Positions 48,425-58,810 of a stretch of DNA of 64,000 nucleotides are shown here, in pieces; position 1 is the first letter of the stretch, and each line of letters opens with the position of its first letter. The stretch is taken from assembly GCA_951799405.1 (NCBI GenBank), contig OX637344.1, positions 1,674,001 through 1,738,000 of the forward strand, given 5' to 3'. A program made the position numbers and the translations under genes. A model generated the notes under the pieces. It was not told the DNA's origin, did not search any database, and saw only the letters and a program-made list of their open reading frames with translations. This DNA comes from Agapetus fuscipes (Eukaryota; Arthropoda; Insecta; Trichoptera; Glossosomatidae).

Positions 48425-49553
48425 GCCGTGTCACGACAAATCGGTTAAGGATAGCTCGTCCATGGACAATTCGATCACACGACAATTCTTCCATATGATT
48501 TTTCAGTCAACGTAATGTCGGTCACAGACAACTCGGCTACAGAAAAATCGTCCGCAGACACATTGGTCACAAAAAAATAGATTCAACGGCAGTTCGTTTT
48601 CGTCGACGACATTTCAGTCACATACAATATAGGGCTGCAGGCAGCGCCATTGCAGAAAACTTGCTCTCCAAGAAACGTATGTAATTATTGTGGTTTTAAT
48701 ATATTAAAATTTTCTGTGGTGGAGCTGTATGTGAACCATATCAATACATTAAAGGTCAAAACTGAATAAGTAACAAGTAGGTACCTAATATGTTTTTTTT
48801 TTTGATAAATGCACCTTTTCCCTTTTTCCTATAAATACAAAAGTGTGAAAATCCTGTAGCTTAGAAACGGTTCATGAGCTTTTTTTTAATGATTTAATGA
48901 TTTAATGAGCTTTTTTTTAATGACACTCACTATGACAAATAACACCCAATAAAATGTTTTATCCACGATTTCTCATATTAATAGGTCAGCACTTATTCAG
49001 TTTTACCTTTAAGGTGGCGATATATAGTGTGTGACTGAAATGCTTTGGACCAAAAAACCATGTAGACAAACTGCCGTGTAGCCAAATTGTCCATGGCTGA
49101 TGTTTCTGTGGAAGAACAATCTGTGCCCGAGTTGTTTGAGACCGAAATGTCATCAACCCAAAAATCTCTCGTAGATAGGTACATATCAAATGTTTTCTTT
49201 TTTCATAGTGTATTTGATAAGCGCTGTAATGTTTGAGGTGCAATTGCACCTCAAGAGCCCTCTACAAGTTTTCCTAGAACTCTACTGAAGCCAGAAACAT
49301 ACCTCGGGTGGCACTCTTTATGCGATTGTTGCTAGATCAAGGGTAGCGTGAAGAATATAAAATAAATAATAATAAGAAGAAAACTAAGGACAGCATTAAT
49401 GTGAATCCACTGCGGATGCAGCTTGGCAAAAGACAGACCAAAATCGCTCAAAGGCAGAAAAATTGCAACTGTCGTGTGGCCGATTTGTCGATGGACGAAC
49501 TGTCCGTGGACGAGTTATCTTTGGCAGATTTGTCGTGGCACGGCGTGGCTGGC
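48425..49553. mobile_element. Foldback element with periodic TIRs
   Basis: Left arm 48425-48610 and right arm about 49020-49553. Outer TIR GCCGTGTCACGACAAATCGG mirrors GCCGTGCCACGACAAATCTG. Both arms consist of degenerate units of about 17 bases of the type GGTCACAGACAACTCG or CGTCCATGGACAATT. The interior carries a MITE-J. No transposase frame. Confidence 0.75.
48745..49024. mobile_element. MITE-J nested in the foldback element
   Basis: ATACATTAAAGGTCAAAACT at the left and GCACTTATTCAGTTTTACCT at the right. A duplicated ATGAGCTTTTTTTTAATGA lies inside. Confidence 0.8.
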
Positions 49554-49940
49554 CGCACAGCCTGATTAGCTGACACAGAGGCCGCTACAAAGGCGAAAGC
49601 TCTACTCGTATACTAGTGAAGTATACTAGAAAGTATACTACTCGTACATAGCTATCTCTCCTCCGCTGAAGGAGCTTTAGAAAGCTCCCCAGACCGTGCG
49701 TGGTACTCGTTAAAATCTAAGCCATTATAACAATCCGTGAAATTATTGCGCTTTGAAAGAGATACGATTTTTGTTTTGTATGTCTAATTATTGTGGACTA
49801 ACAAAGTGTGCAATTTAAAGTATGACACTGGACAGAAGTCGAGTGGCGTAAATTTTATTTGATGCAACTAATTGAAAATATAAAAGTAAGTTGAAATGAA
49901 GAGTGTCCGGAGTCTGTGCTCAGCTGCCTCCATTTTTACA
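49554..49940. other. Unassigned region
   Basis: Short direct repeats ACTCGTA / AGTATACTA at 49610-49650. Nothing else recognised. Confidence 0.25.
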
Positions 49941-50050
49941 AGTCCGGTCAATAACTCAGTTGGTAGAGAGGTTGGATCTTATGTAGAGAGCTCATGTTCG
50001 AAACCCACCGAGGGTGTAAGAAATGATTTCCCGTTTCGGTGTTTTTGGTT
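49941..50050 (+). mobile_element. SINE-E head
   Basis: AGTCCGGTCAATAACTCAGT, GTTCGAAACCCACCGAGGGT, TTTCCCGTTTCGGTGTTT. Stops where a SINE-B begins. Confidence 0.85.
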
Positions 50051-50063
50051 TACGCAATCAAGG

Positions 50064-50526
50064 TGTCGGTCATTAGCCCCATGGTAACACTTTGGATTCG
50101 TAAATGAAAGGTTGTGGGTTCAATATATCGCTGCCTTAGTTCTTGTTTATCGTATACGCCATTGAGAAAATTGTACATGAGCAATGTTTGCATGTGTACT
50201 GGGCCAATGTGTCTTATGAAAACAAGAAATTTATTTAAAAAAACTCTAACATTATCGAATTTTACGGTTTTTCTTAGCTCAGATTGTGTAGAATTTGATT
50301 CATAAGACAACTGCATGAAAAAGTCATTTTTGACAAGATTGGCGTATACGATAAACAAGAACTGGGGGAGCGATATACCATTTAGGTTTTCAATTTTTCT
50401 CTTTGCTGGGTTGAAAAACTCATAAATCTTTACCAAAGACCAGTCATCAAAAGGTCCATCCAGACCTAGAGCAACTGGGTCTTGCTTGAGAATTGGCGAT
50501 TTGCAGCAGTCGACCAAACTTGTAAA
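50064..50526 (+). mobile_element. SINE-B split by MITE-C; first half of a dimeric B-E SINE
   Basis: Head 50064-50128 (GTCGGTCATTAGCCCCATGG, GGTTGTGGGTTCAATATAT) resumes at 50373 (ATATACCATTTAGG) to CGACCAAACTTGTAAAAAG at 50527. It then joins SINE-E without a B tail, exactly as at 59334. Confidence 0.85.
50129..50372 (-). mobile_element. MITE-C nested in SINE-B
   Basis: CGCTGCCTTAGTTCTTGTTT to AACAAGAACTGGGGGAGCG, with long TIRs (GTATACGCCA). ATAT at 50125-50128 and 50373-50376 is the likely target duplication. Confidence 0.9.
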
Positions 50527-50771
50527 AAGCCAATTGATAGCTCAGTTAGTAGAATGCTTGTATGACATGCCGAGAGCAAGGGTTCAATCTTCACGACGGG
50601 TGTTAGAAATAATTTCCCGTTTGTCTACTTCAAGCCCAAAGTTTTAATTTTACAAGAAATGTAAACCAGCCTCCCGGGAGCTGGGAATCCTACACTTCAA
50701 CTGAAAGTGGTTGGTGTGTGACTTCACCCGTAGCCTGTACAAATAAAAAAGCTTCACTCGCCACATGCGAA
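50527..50771 (+). mobile_element. SINE-E, second half of a dimeric SINE
   Basis: CCAATTGATAGCTCAGTTAG, GAGCAAGGGTTCAATCTTCA, CTTCAACTGAAAGTGGTTGG. GAGCAAGGGTTC and the extra A in CTGAAAGTGG are shared with 59336-59512, marking one subfamily. Confidence 0.85.
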
Positions 50772-51295
50772 ACTAAATCTAAATCTAAATCAAGATCTAG
50801 AAACCCATCAGGGGGTTTTGGTTAACCCAATGAAGGTAAGATTCACACGGGGTACGGTTCACAAATTTTTAAAACGCTTTTGTAAAAAAAATTGTAACAT
50901 ATGAATCTTACATCAACCCTCTCAGAGCTCTCAAAAATCATAGAAACTTTATGAAAAACGCAAGCACACAAGTGCATGGATTAGTCGGGGTCACGTCGTA
51001 AGCGCCAGCTAAGTGGGGTGATCAGAGCCTTCATTATTCAGATTGCAAATTGCTTTTATAAACGCGAAATTGCGCTTCATTTGGAATGATAATTTTCTCA
51101 GGCAGCCATGCTCGTTGCGAGTTGCCGACTGAATCGACATCGGCGACACTAAATGTGCTGACAAGCCAAGCCAATGTCTTCTACTTCTTCTTGCACCTCT
51201 TCAGTGAAGATTGACTGTAAGTAAGTAAGCGTGAACTTATACGTGTCTGCTGATGTGAATATGAATCTTAAATATATGTACAATATATATTTACT
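50772..51295. other. Unassigned region
   Basis: (TAAATC) repeats at 50775-50795 and a short Rep-A-like piece at 51228-51280 (GTGAACTTATACGTGTCTGC). Otherwise nothing recognised. Confidence 0.3.
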
Positions 51296-51850
51296 TTTTT
51301 AGGAAATCCTGTATGGGAAACTCCCTAGATTTAGAGACTCTAACGGGGCTATTCTTAGACATTTTAGTCGTCTGTTGATCCCACGCTTTGACAAACTAAT
51401 GATGCAATTGTATGAAAACCTGTAATTCGAAGATGGCCGCAAGTGAACAGCTGATTTGTCTTCATACAAATATTACAAAATTCGGTGGGTAAGAATGACC
51501 GTGCTGATGAAACTTCCAGCTCAGGCACCATTAGTTTGTCAAAACGTGGGCTCGACCGACGACTAAAATGTCTAAGAATAGCCCCGTAGGGGTCTATGAC
51601 ACTTATTGTGGTGTTGTTTAAGAGTTTGGTCGTCGCTAGAAAACATCAATACTTAAGCAAGACCCAGCTGCTGAAAGGCTGGATGGACCTTTATTGACCG
51701 GTCTTTGGTAAAGGAATATGAATTTTTCACCCAGCGAAGAGCGTATTTGAAAATATAAATGGTAAAAAAAATTGTGCTCCAGCGGGATTCGAACCCACAT
51801 CCTTCCATTTACGAGTCAGAAGTGTTAACCACTAGACTGCAGACCGGTCA
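51296..51850 (-). mobile_element. SINE-B (B1) split by MITE-H
   Basis: B1 tail 51296-51341 (AATCCTGTATGGGAAACTCC), then MITE-H, then TAGGGGTCTATGACACTTAT and the body to the head TAGACTGCAGACCGGTC at 51850. Confidence 0.85.
51344..51586. mobile_element. MITE-H copy 2, intact, nested in SINE-B
   Basis: 243 bp with TIRs CGGGGCTATTCTTAGACATT and its mirror at 51567-51586. TA is found on both sides of the insertion. Interior AAGATGGCCGCAAGTGAACA and CTTCCAGCTCAGGCACC. Confidence 0.95.
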
Positions 51851-51937
51851 ACCGGATTCTCGCAACTTATTTTTTAGAGATTATACAAAAAATCTACAAA
51901 AAGAACCATAGGAAAATAATTTTCTTTTTATATTATA

Positions 51938-52200
51938 CATCGATGCCTTAAAGGTTAATCTAGTAGAGTGACATATTAAGCTTACATAGGTTTCTCAGAT
52001 AAATGCACCTTTCTTCCTGTTTTCTACGAAGAAACCACTAAAAAAGTGCAAATATTCTGTAGCATAGAAGTTTTTCATGAATACTTCCTTATAATTAGTT
52101 CAATTACTATGAGAAGTTACTCACAATAAAATGTTTTATCCACGATTTCCAAAATCTGTGAAACAGCACTTATTCAGTTTAACCTTTAAGGTGGTCATAT
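51938..52200. mobile_element. MITE-J, near full length
   Basis: CATCGATGCCTTAAAGGTTA at the left and GCACTTATTCAGTTTAACCT at the right. It abuts Rep-A at 52200. Confidence 0.85.
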
Positions 52201-52446
52201 CTAATCTAAGTTGCAAAATATAAGAGACATTAGAGATTCACATTATATGCATTTTCACAAAACATACATGTTTAAGTTCGCTCTTAAACATGCCGCATGT
52301 AATCCTACAATATAAAAACCCGAATCTCAAATGAACATACACCCTGCAACTCCTGCCGACCTTCCCTGAAACAAGGGTGACATTGGCAAAGTGAACCATT
52401 TCTACAGCATGGGTGGTCAGCCGCATACCAACCTATAAGTCAAGGA
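52200..52446 (-). mobile_element. Rep-A as 3' tail of LINE-G3
   Basis: (CTAA) tail at 52201, AAACAAGGGTGACATTGGC, 5' end TATAAGTCAAGGAGC at 52446. Confidence 0.9.
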
Positions 52447-52540
52447 GCATACACAACAAATTACATTTTTAAAATCAACAAATTATAACATGTATGGACA
52501 TCAAAAACCAACAGAAAACAAATTCTAATTTAAAAAACCG

Positions 52541-52680
52541 TAGCCGCCAACATCACAGATTAACCGCCATTTCTTTCTGTCTTACACACTTCTTTTATTT
52601 CCTCCAGAGTCATAAGCTTCTTCATACAGACTCTCCTTTTATTATGACTCTGGATATTCCATTCTTTAATTATTGTTCAT
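52541..52680 (-). pseudogene. LINE-G3 ORF2 C-terminal end
   Basis: GCCGCCAACATCACAGATTA at the stop side, then KDRKKW-type codons with a one-base loss (CTGTCTTACACAC), and RVCMKKLMTLEEI-like text. Stop region changed (CGTA for CCTA). Confidence 0.8.
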
Positions 52681-52959
52681 TTAATTTTTGAAAACATCTT
52701 AGTTTGCTGTCTTCGTTTCCATAAAACTTAATAGCAGTTAATAAATAATCAAAACAATTTTTCAGTGTATTACTTAATAGGAATGTCTTTGAGTGCATAC
52801 AATTCAAGAGTGCAATTTTATTGTTCGGTTTACTCGCGATTGCAGCGAGTAATTGATATAATATTTATAATTTATTCATTAGACTGATGCACTTATTGCA
52901 AACAATGCACTTATTCATAATGACCAATCATTCTTCAAGCTCATGCAATGGATAAATCG

Positions 52960-53310
52960 CTACTAAGCTGCACATATAGTGTAACTTCTCGCTGTTATTT
53001 TCCCCGAAGGAGTCGCATGTTGCGGGTGGATACTAATTATTTTCACAGGTTAGGGGGGCGGCCTTAGGCCAACCACTTTAAATTAAGTGGGAGCTTCTCA
53101 ACTCTTCTTTTTTTCAGGCATTGTTTTCGTGCCCACAAGAAGACACGTAAGTTCGCGCTTAGAAGTGCCGCATGTGTATTACAAATTAAAATATAAATCT
53201 CAAATGAACATAGCCCTCCAACTTTTTCCGACCATCCCTAAAAAGGGGGTGATGAACCATTTTGCACAGTATGGGTGGTCATCCTCATAACAGCCTGTAA
53301 GTCAAAGAAT
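52960..53310 (-). mobile_element. SINE-E 3' half followed by a Rep-A fragment
   Basis: 52960-53108: CTACTAAGCTGCACATATAG to AAGTGGGAGCTTCTC. 53128-53310: Rep-A without its 3' tail (CCCACAAGAAGACACGTAAG to CTGTAAGTCAAAGAAT). Confidence 0.75.
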
Positions 53311-53391
53311 TATACATAATTGGAAAAACAAAAAAGTTAGAAATATTGGTTTGAAAGAAAAATCAGATGTATTTTTCAAAGCCTACCTATG

Positions 53392-53606
53392 GTATGCGGC
53401 TGACCACCCATGCTGTAAAAATGGTTCACTTGGCCAATGTCACCCCTGTTTCAGGGAAGGACGGATAGAGTTGCAGGGTGTATGTCCATTTGAGATTTGG
53501 TTTTTACGTTGTAGGTTCACATGCGGCATGTGATAAATGTGAAAATGCATGTAATGTGAATCTCCAATGTAACATATCTTTGCTTAGATTAGATTAGATT
53601 AAATTA
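53392..53606 (+). mobile_element. Rep-A, first 20 bases missing
   Basis: GGTATGCGGCTGACCACCCA to (GATTA)n at 53606. TAAATGTGAAAATGCATG shows a deletion of the CGCGAAATTATG region. Confidence 0.85.
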
Positions 53607-53649
53607 GACCCTAGATTTAGGTATACTATAATACGACGTACCCTTTTAT

Positions 53650-53755
53650 TTAAATCTTACATACAAAGCATATCTTACATACAAAATATATCTTACATAC
53701 AAAATATTTCTAACGTACAAAGTACTCGTATATCTTACGTACAAAGTATACATAA
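53650..53755. repeat. Minisatellite, about 18-bp unit
   Basis: About five units of ATCTTACATACAAAATAT with drift to CTAACGTACAAAGTA. Confidence 0.8.
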
Positions 53756-54110
53756 TAAGATTTGATTATCTTTTTTTCATGCACGATAAGAATGCATTAA
53801 TTATAATTCCTCATTAGATTCCCAGGCCGCGAGTGTACCCACATCCAGGGGCGTTCATTACATCCCACGAGTGGGTAGGCTCATTGTCCGGCCCGCCACT
53901 GATTGCTTCAGTAATAATAATCGTAAGGCGCGTATTAGAGCAACGACTAGACGGAAAAAACAGAGCCCGCTCCGTACTCTTAATTAATAAGCGTTAGCAA
54001 TGGTTCACCACGACACATTAAATCATCAGAACAACCCTTAAACAACCGAATACCCTGTGATGGAATATTACTACCTCTTAGTCATTTTTTGACACAACAC
54101 ATTCTGTCCA
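53756..54110. other. Unassigned, with GC-richer patch
   Basis: 53820-53960 (CAGGCCGCGAGTGTACCC, GTCCGGCCCGCCACTG) is free of recognised repeats and may be single-copy. Confidence 0.3.
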
Positions 54111-54352
54111 GTACCCTGAGTACGAGTGGCAAAACTTGAGTAAAGTAAAGTTTCCGGAAAGTATTCAAGAGTGGTTTGCCCTAAAATCTGTCGTTTTTGT
54201 TTGTTTGAACTTGATTTTCTTTATCACTGTAACTCTTTTGCTAAGACCATAAAGTGTAAGAAACCAAAACGGCAGATTTTGGGGAAAGTTACTCTTTAAT
54301 ACTTTCCGTAAACTTTACTTTACTCAAGTTTTGCAACTCGTACTATGGGTAC
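54111..54352. mobile_element. MITE with 90-bp inverted arms
   Basis: GTACCC and AGTACGAGTGGCAAAACTTG at the left mirror CAAGTTTTGCAACTCGTACT and GGGTAC at the right. Arms continue through AGTAAAGTAAAGTTTCCGGA and AAAATCTGTCGTTTT. The short centre holds CTAAGACCATAAAGTGTAAG, the same motif as the 35.1/39.4 kb termini. Confidence 0.9.
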
Positions 54353-54391
54353 GGATTGTTAATGGCTAGTGAGTTTTTTTACATCTTTTTT

Positions 54392-54750
54392 TAAGGAACT
54401 TAGAGCGGGAGACTCCCTAGATTTCAGAGACTTTAGGGGTCTATACACTTTTTTTTAATAGATTTGCGAAGAGGAATGCAATTCACCAAGCTATTCTGTC
54501 TGACCAAAAACAGGTATTTATGTCAATTCATAATTCCTTATTGTATATTTAAATGAATTATAAAGTAATAATTACCCAATGGCATCTGTTGAACCAGGAT
54601 TATAGTTATGATCAAATGAACCAAGCGGGGATCGAACCGACGTTATTATTCCAAATACGCTAGAAAGATCAGATACTTTTTCCCTCGGCCAGAGCACCGA
54701 AAATAATATAACACTTGTTGTAGTGCCGCAAATGTGTTGGCAATGTGGCG
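54392..54750 (-). mobile_element. SINE-B (B1) tail split by SINE-D
   Basis: GAACTTAGAGCGGGAGACTC to GGGGTCTATA, then SINE-D (54452-54706), then ACACTTGTTGTAGTGCCGCA. The rest of SINE-B is absent. Confidence 0.8.
54452..54706 (-). mobile_element. SINE-D nested in SINE-B tail
   Basis: GATTTGCGAAGAGGAATGCA, GTTGAACCAGGATTATAG, GGGGATCGAACCGACGTTAT, GCTAGAAAGATCAG. The GC-rich head is partly deleted. Confidence 0.85.
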
Positions 54751-54759
54751 GTTAATATT

Positions 54760-55072
54760 CTGATCCTTTGTGGCAGGTATGTAAGCTGCGTAGTGTTGTG
54801 TTGTGTATTGCGTTGGCTTTGTTTTGAGACACTGAAAGGAAATGATGATTGATATTGGATTTGAATAGGACAAGGTTAAATTGGGGTAGGAACACAAATA
54901 CCTGTAGGTAACTCATTCCATAAGCGGGCAGTTAGGCAAAGGAATGATTCATGAAAACACGAAGTTCTCATAGTTTTGATATCGACTGTTAAGGGATGAA
55001 TGTGAGCCGTTTTACGAGTTGTCCTTGTTGTGACGAGAGTGGGAGGTATAAGTGAGGATTCATACACCACTG
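54760..55072 (-). pseudogene. LINE ORF2 C-terminal fragment, RTE/Jockey-type wording
   Basis: Minus frame 54876-55070 reads RTTRKTAHIHPLTVDI then FHESFLCLTARLWNELP, the SFxPxTARLWNxLP signature near the ORF2 end of several arthropod LINEs. A later frame (54646-54897) continues with low similarity. A separate lineage from LINE-G. Confidence 0.75.
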
Positions 55073-55074
55073 GT

Positions 55075-55347
55075 ACTCATAGCTTGTGAAGGCTTAGTAA
55101 ACGCTTGCCAGTATTTTATTTTGGGGTTGGAAATAAACACCGAAACGGGAAATCATTTCTGACACTCTCGGTGTGATTCGAAGCCGAGCTCACGGCATGG
55201 AATGCAAGCACTCTACCAACTGCGATCTCTTGGGGAAAAACGCAGCAAGAAGTTGGACTATATGCGTAGTTTAGTTGCGTTTTATTCAGTGCTTTGACAG
55301 GTCCGTAGTGCAGTGGTAAATATAAGGTTATGGGTTCGAATCGATAA
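55075..55347. mobile_element. SINE-E inverted halves and a SINE-B head
   Basis: 55075-55225 is SINE-E on minus (GAAACGGGAAATCATTTCTG, CCGAGCTCACGGCATGGAAT). 55226-55280 is the SINE-E 3' end on plus (GCAGCAAGAAGTTGGACTAT). 55298-55347 is a SINE-B head (CAGGTCCGTAGTGCAGTGGT). Confidence 0.75.
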
Positions 55348-55691
55348 GAGTCAACTCAAATTTGAAAAAAGTTTGGTTACTGGAGGGTTCGTTATTCATA
55401 TTGAGCTCTAACACAGAAACATTATGAAAGGTCTACTGGCTACCGGGCGGGGAGAAAATAAAGCATTTAAACAAAATGACAGTCGAGGAGTGGAGAGTGG
55501 GGAGGAAGAATAAGAAGGGGGGGAGGACACAAAAAACCAAGGCAGTCATCAATCACGGCCGCGGTAATTACTGAAGGTTGGCGACCTCTGGCAGCGCAAC
55601 CAGCCAGCCAGGGGTGCTCAAAATATACAATCAATTAATGAGAGGGAAAATATTTTTTTGGAGACCATAATTTTTCATTGACAATATGACT
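55348..55691. other. Unassigned, purine-rich and GC-richer
   Basis: 55480-55530 is purine-rich (GGGGAGGAAGAATAAG). 55550-55620 is GC-richer (CACGGCCGCGGTAATTACTG). Possibly single-copy. Confidence 0.3.
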
Positions 55692-56042
55692 AGAAACGCA
55701 AGTAAGCTACACATATAGTGTAACTTCTTGCCTGCGTTATCCCCGAAGGGGTCGCATATTGAGATACGGAATCTATTTATTTTTACAGGTAAGCGGGCCG
55801 GCCTCACACCAACCACCTTCAGTTGAATTGGAAGTTTCCCAGCTCACGGGGAGGCTGGTTCTCATTGCTGTTTGTTGCTTGTTCTCATATCTTGTGAAGG
55901 CTGAGTACACCTTGCTGGTATTTATTTTGGGTTTGAAATAGACACCAATACGGGAAATCATTTCTGACACCTTCGATGGGGATCGAACCCTTGCTCTCGG
56001 CATGGAATGCAAGCATTCTACCAACTGAGCTTATGATCGAAC
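55692..56042 (-). mobile_element. SINE-E, full length with a short insertion
   Basis: GTTCGATCATAAGCTCAGTT at the head, GGGTTCGATCCCCATCGAAG, and a short duplication (TTGCTGTTTGTTGCTTGTTC) near 55865. 3' end CGCAAGTAAGCTACACATAT. Confidence 0.9.
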
Positions 56043-56311
56043 TTGAGCGTGCATTTAATTGTACGTTAAAAAGTAAACAAAAAATACTGAAGTCCGTAAG
56101 TGAATTTATATTGACTGAATTGTGTCGTCACCCGGTCAGGTTGCTAGAAAAAAGGTTGCAAAGGACGGCAGTTCCATAAAATGCTGACGTTTGCTGGACA
56201 AGAAAAAAGTTCCACATTACAAAAATAGACCATATTGGTGACACTGAAAAAATAAATAAAAACGTTTTTGAAAAGTCGTGAAGTCTGATTTTGGTTCAAA
56301 AACCTTTAACA

Positions 56312-56585
56312 TAAGTCCACTTCCACTGAAGTGGTTGGCGTAAGGCCAGCCCCCTTACCTGTAAAAATAAAAAGGTTCAACTCGCCACATGCGACCCCTT
56401 CGGGGATAACGCGGCAAGAAGTTACACTATATGTGTAGCTTAGTTGCGTTGCATTTTTCCATCCAGCCTCACAGCAACTGGGTCTTTCTTGAGAACTGGC
56501 GCTTTCTATAGCGATGACCAAGCACGTAAAGATTCAGACAAAAACAGTGCTCACTAAATAAATCATCCGAATATTATAATTATAT
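56312..56585 (+). mobile_element. SINE-E 3' half joined to SINE-B2 tail
   Basis: 56312-56455: CTTCCACTGAAGTGGTTGGC to GTAGCTTAGTTGCGTTGC. 56458-56585: CATCCAGCCTCACAGCAACT, GACAAAAACAGTGCTCAC. An E-then-B order, the reverse of the dimer at 59 kb. Confidence 0.8.
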
Positions 56586-56963
56586 TCGTTTTAATAATGC
56601 TCAAATATTATTACATATTTCTTGTACCATGTATTTTTGTTCTAAATTGAGTATCCCTGCCCACATGAGTCTGGCGCTATTCACTCCACCTGAATGCACC
56701 TCCCAGTTGACTAATTACTGAACTTACAGGTGTATTCCGCTTCCAGTGTTCAGCGCTCACCTCTAAACATAACTAAAATACTTCAAGTCTACACTCGCTC
56801 GTAGCGGTAACCAAAAAAATAATCGACATTAGAGATGCACCGAATATTTGGCCGGATATTCGAATTAAAAAAAAAAAAAAGTTTGAAGAGTTTATGTTTG
56901 AAAACTTTGAAAATTCAGTAGTAAAACAGAGACATTTTAAGAAAAACATGTTTTTTTATCGTT

Positions 56964-57170
56964 GTCCGGTTGAAAGCTCAGTTGGTTGAGGAGTAGCATT
57001 CCATGCTGAGAGCTCGGGCTCGAATCCCACCAAAAGTGTCCGTTTTTGGTGTTTATTTCAAACCTTAAATAAAATACTGACCAGGCTTTCTCAGCCTTCA
57101 CAAGAAACGAGTACCAGGAAAGAAGAACGCGGAAGGACGTTTCACTATATGTGCTGCTTAGTAGCGTTTT
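56964..57170 (+). mobile_element. SINE-E with internal deletion
   Basis: TTGTCCGGTTGAAAGCTCAG, GGGCTCGAATCCCACCAAAA, AGCCTTCACAAGAAACGAGT, then AGAAGAACGCGGAAGGACG. The middle (CCCCTTCGGG to GGGGATAAC) is deleted. Confidence 0.85.
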
Positions 57171-57507
57171 TAATATAAAAGCCTCAAAATAATGTAGTAT
57201 TGATCTTGTATAACCATCATAAATCGTTTAAAAATCGACATGATCAAAGAATTCCTTTCAATCAATATTTTTATTTTCTCACAAACAAAAAAAAAACAAA
57301 TATTTACCGTCTAGTTTTCTATAAAATAAATATTTTTAATTAACATAGCAACCATAAAGCGTGAGTTGAGAGTGGGTTTTGTTGATCTGTATAATATAAA
57401 TCTATGTATATTTTATTGCGTAGAAAATAATCGAATCATATTTCTATTTAATTGTCTACTGTTCATTTGTTTTATATATTTGAATGTATTTAATTGTTTG
57501 TATTCCT

Positions 57508-58660
57508 TGACTGATAGGTTGGTATGAGATTGACCACCCATACTGTAAAAAATGGTTCTCTTTGCCAATGTCACCCCTGTTTCAGGGAAGGTCGGCAAGA
57601 GTTGCAGGGCTTATGTTCATTTGAGATTAGGGTTTTTATATTGTAGGTCCACATGCGGCATGTGTGAGCGTGAAATTATGCGTGTCTGCTTGTGGGAATG
57701 CATTTAATATGAATCTCAAATGATACATATCTTTACTGTAACTGTAACTGTAACTCTGTCGCCATTCCGCTAGGGGTGGCCAGAGCCTCTGCAGAGTTGC
57801 CTCCATTTTTTCCTATCCTTACATACCTCTTTCAATTCATTCATATCCATCACCTTTTTCATGCATTTTCTTCTTTTACGCTCACTTTGTATATCCCATT
57901 CTTTCACAATCTCCTCAATCTGATCACTCCATACTTTTCTCGGTCGTCCCTTCCCTCTTTTTCCTTTCACACTTTCTTTGTATACATACTTTGTCAGTCT
58001 ATCATCGTTCATTCTTTCCACATGCCCAAACCATCTCATCACATTCTTTTGTACCTTAACTTTCACATCCTCTTTCAAATTACATTCTTTTTTTACCCAT
58101 TCATTCCTAACTCTATCCCTCAGAGTTTTTCCTGTCATGCTTCTCAAATGCTTCATTTCCACCGTACATACTTTACTCATTTCGCTATCATTCACTGTCC
58201 ATGCTTCACTTCCATACATCAAAGTCGGTAACAATATGCCATTGTGTACCGCCATTCTCAGATCCATCGTCAATCGCTTGTTCTTTGCTATTCTTCCTAT
58301 TGCACCGACCACTTGCTTGCCCTTACACATCCTATTCTCAAGTTCTCTTGTCATCTTTCCATTCTTCTCAAACATACTTCCCAAGTATCTAAATTCATCC
58401 ACAATTTCAACTTTCGTACCATTCAACATGAGCGTGCATTCTTCATTTTCATCCATTCTGTCAAAAATCAGTACTTTCGTCTTACTTGCATTAATTTTCA
58501 ACTTGTTCACACACAGAGCATGGTTCAGACTAGAGAGCATTGCCTGAAGTTCCGCTGCTGAATCAGCAATTAATACTGCGTCATCAGCATAAAGCAGAAC
58601 TCCGACTTTTCTCTCTCCAATCTGTACGCCTTTGCAGCTTAGATTTAGATTTAGATTAGG
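57508..58660 (+). mobile_element. Rep-A split by LINE-G1
   Basis: 57508-57734 runs from TTGACTGATAGGTTGG to GATACATATCTTT; 58630-58660 resumes CTTTGCAGCTTAGATTTAG. CTTT at 57731-57734 and 58630-58633 is the target duplication. Confidence 0.95.
57735..58629 (-). pseudogene. LINE-G1 ORF2, C-terminal third including YADD
   Basis: The longest coding remnant in the window. From 58629 the minus frame reads VQIGERKVGVLLYADDAVLI, the RT active-site motif, then FRYLGSMF, WFGHVERMNDDRLTKYV, GKRGKGRPRKVWSDQI and CRGSGHP with stop at 57770. About 285 codons stay open. Endonuclease and most RT motifs are missing: 5' truncated. The first 20 or so residues of the open frame come from the Rep-A it landed in, so the ATG at 58690 is not its start. 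Ends in (AGTTAC)n at 57735-57752. Confidence 0.95.
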
Positions 58661-58737
58661 CGGAATATTCTGGACCAATTTTTTTTTCAAATATTCGTAT
58701 TCGTTTCATCCCACGTTCGGCACATCTCTAATCAACT

Positions 58738-58810
58738 CTAAAACAGCACCGTTGAAGGCGCTTTTTAATTTCCATTCAGTTTTGATAAAACGCTACGATT
58801 GAATACTAAC
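58738..58810. repeat. Module-O copy
   Basis: AAAACAGCACCGTTGAAGGC, TTTCCATTCAGTTTT, AAAACGCTACGATTGAATAC. A good single copy. Confidence 0.55.

Larger units (their letters stand above)
56826..58733. mobile_element. Candidate TIR element hosting later insertions
   Basis: ATTAGAGATGCACCGAATAT at 56829 mirrors 58715-58733 (minus: ATTAGAGATGTGCCGAA). Both ends are followed inward by ATTCG-rich sequence. Inside lie a SINE-E, a Rep-A and a LINE-G1. No target duplication is clear. Confidence 0.45.

Noticed and set aside
49205..49270. SINE-B2 tail remnant (AAGCGCTGTAATG, AGAGCCCTCTACAAG)
   Set aside because: Similarity is too short and broken to annotate with confidence.
57770..58690. 306-codon frame as an intact gene starting at its ATG
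   Set aside because: The first 20 or so codons lie in a Rep-A repeat outside the LINE; the copy is a 5'-truncated retrotransposon.
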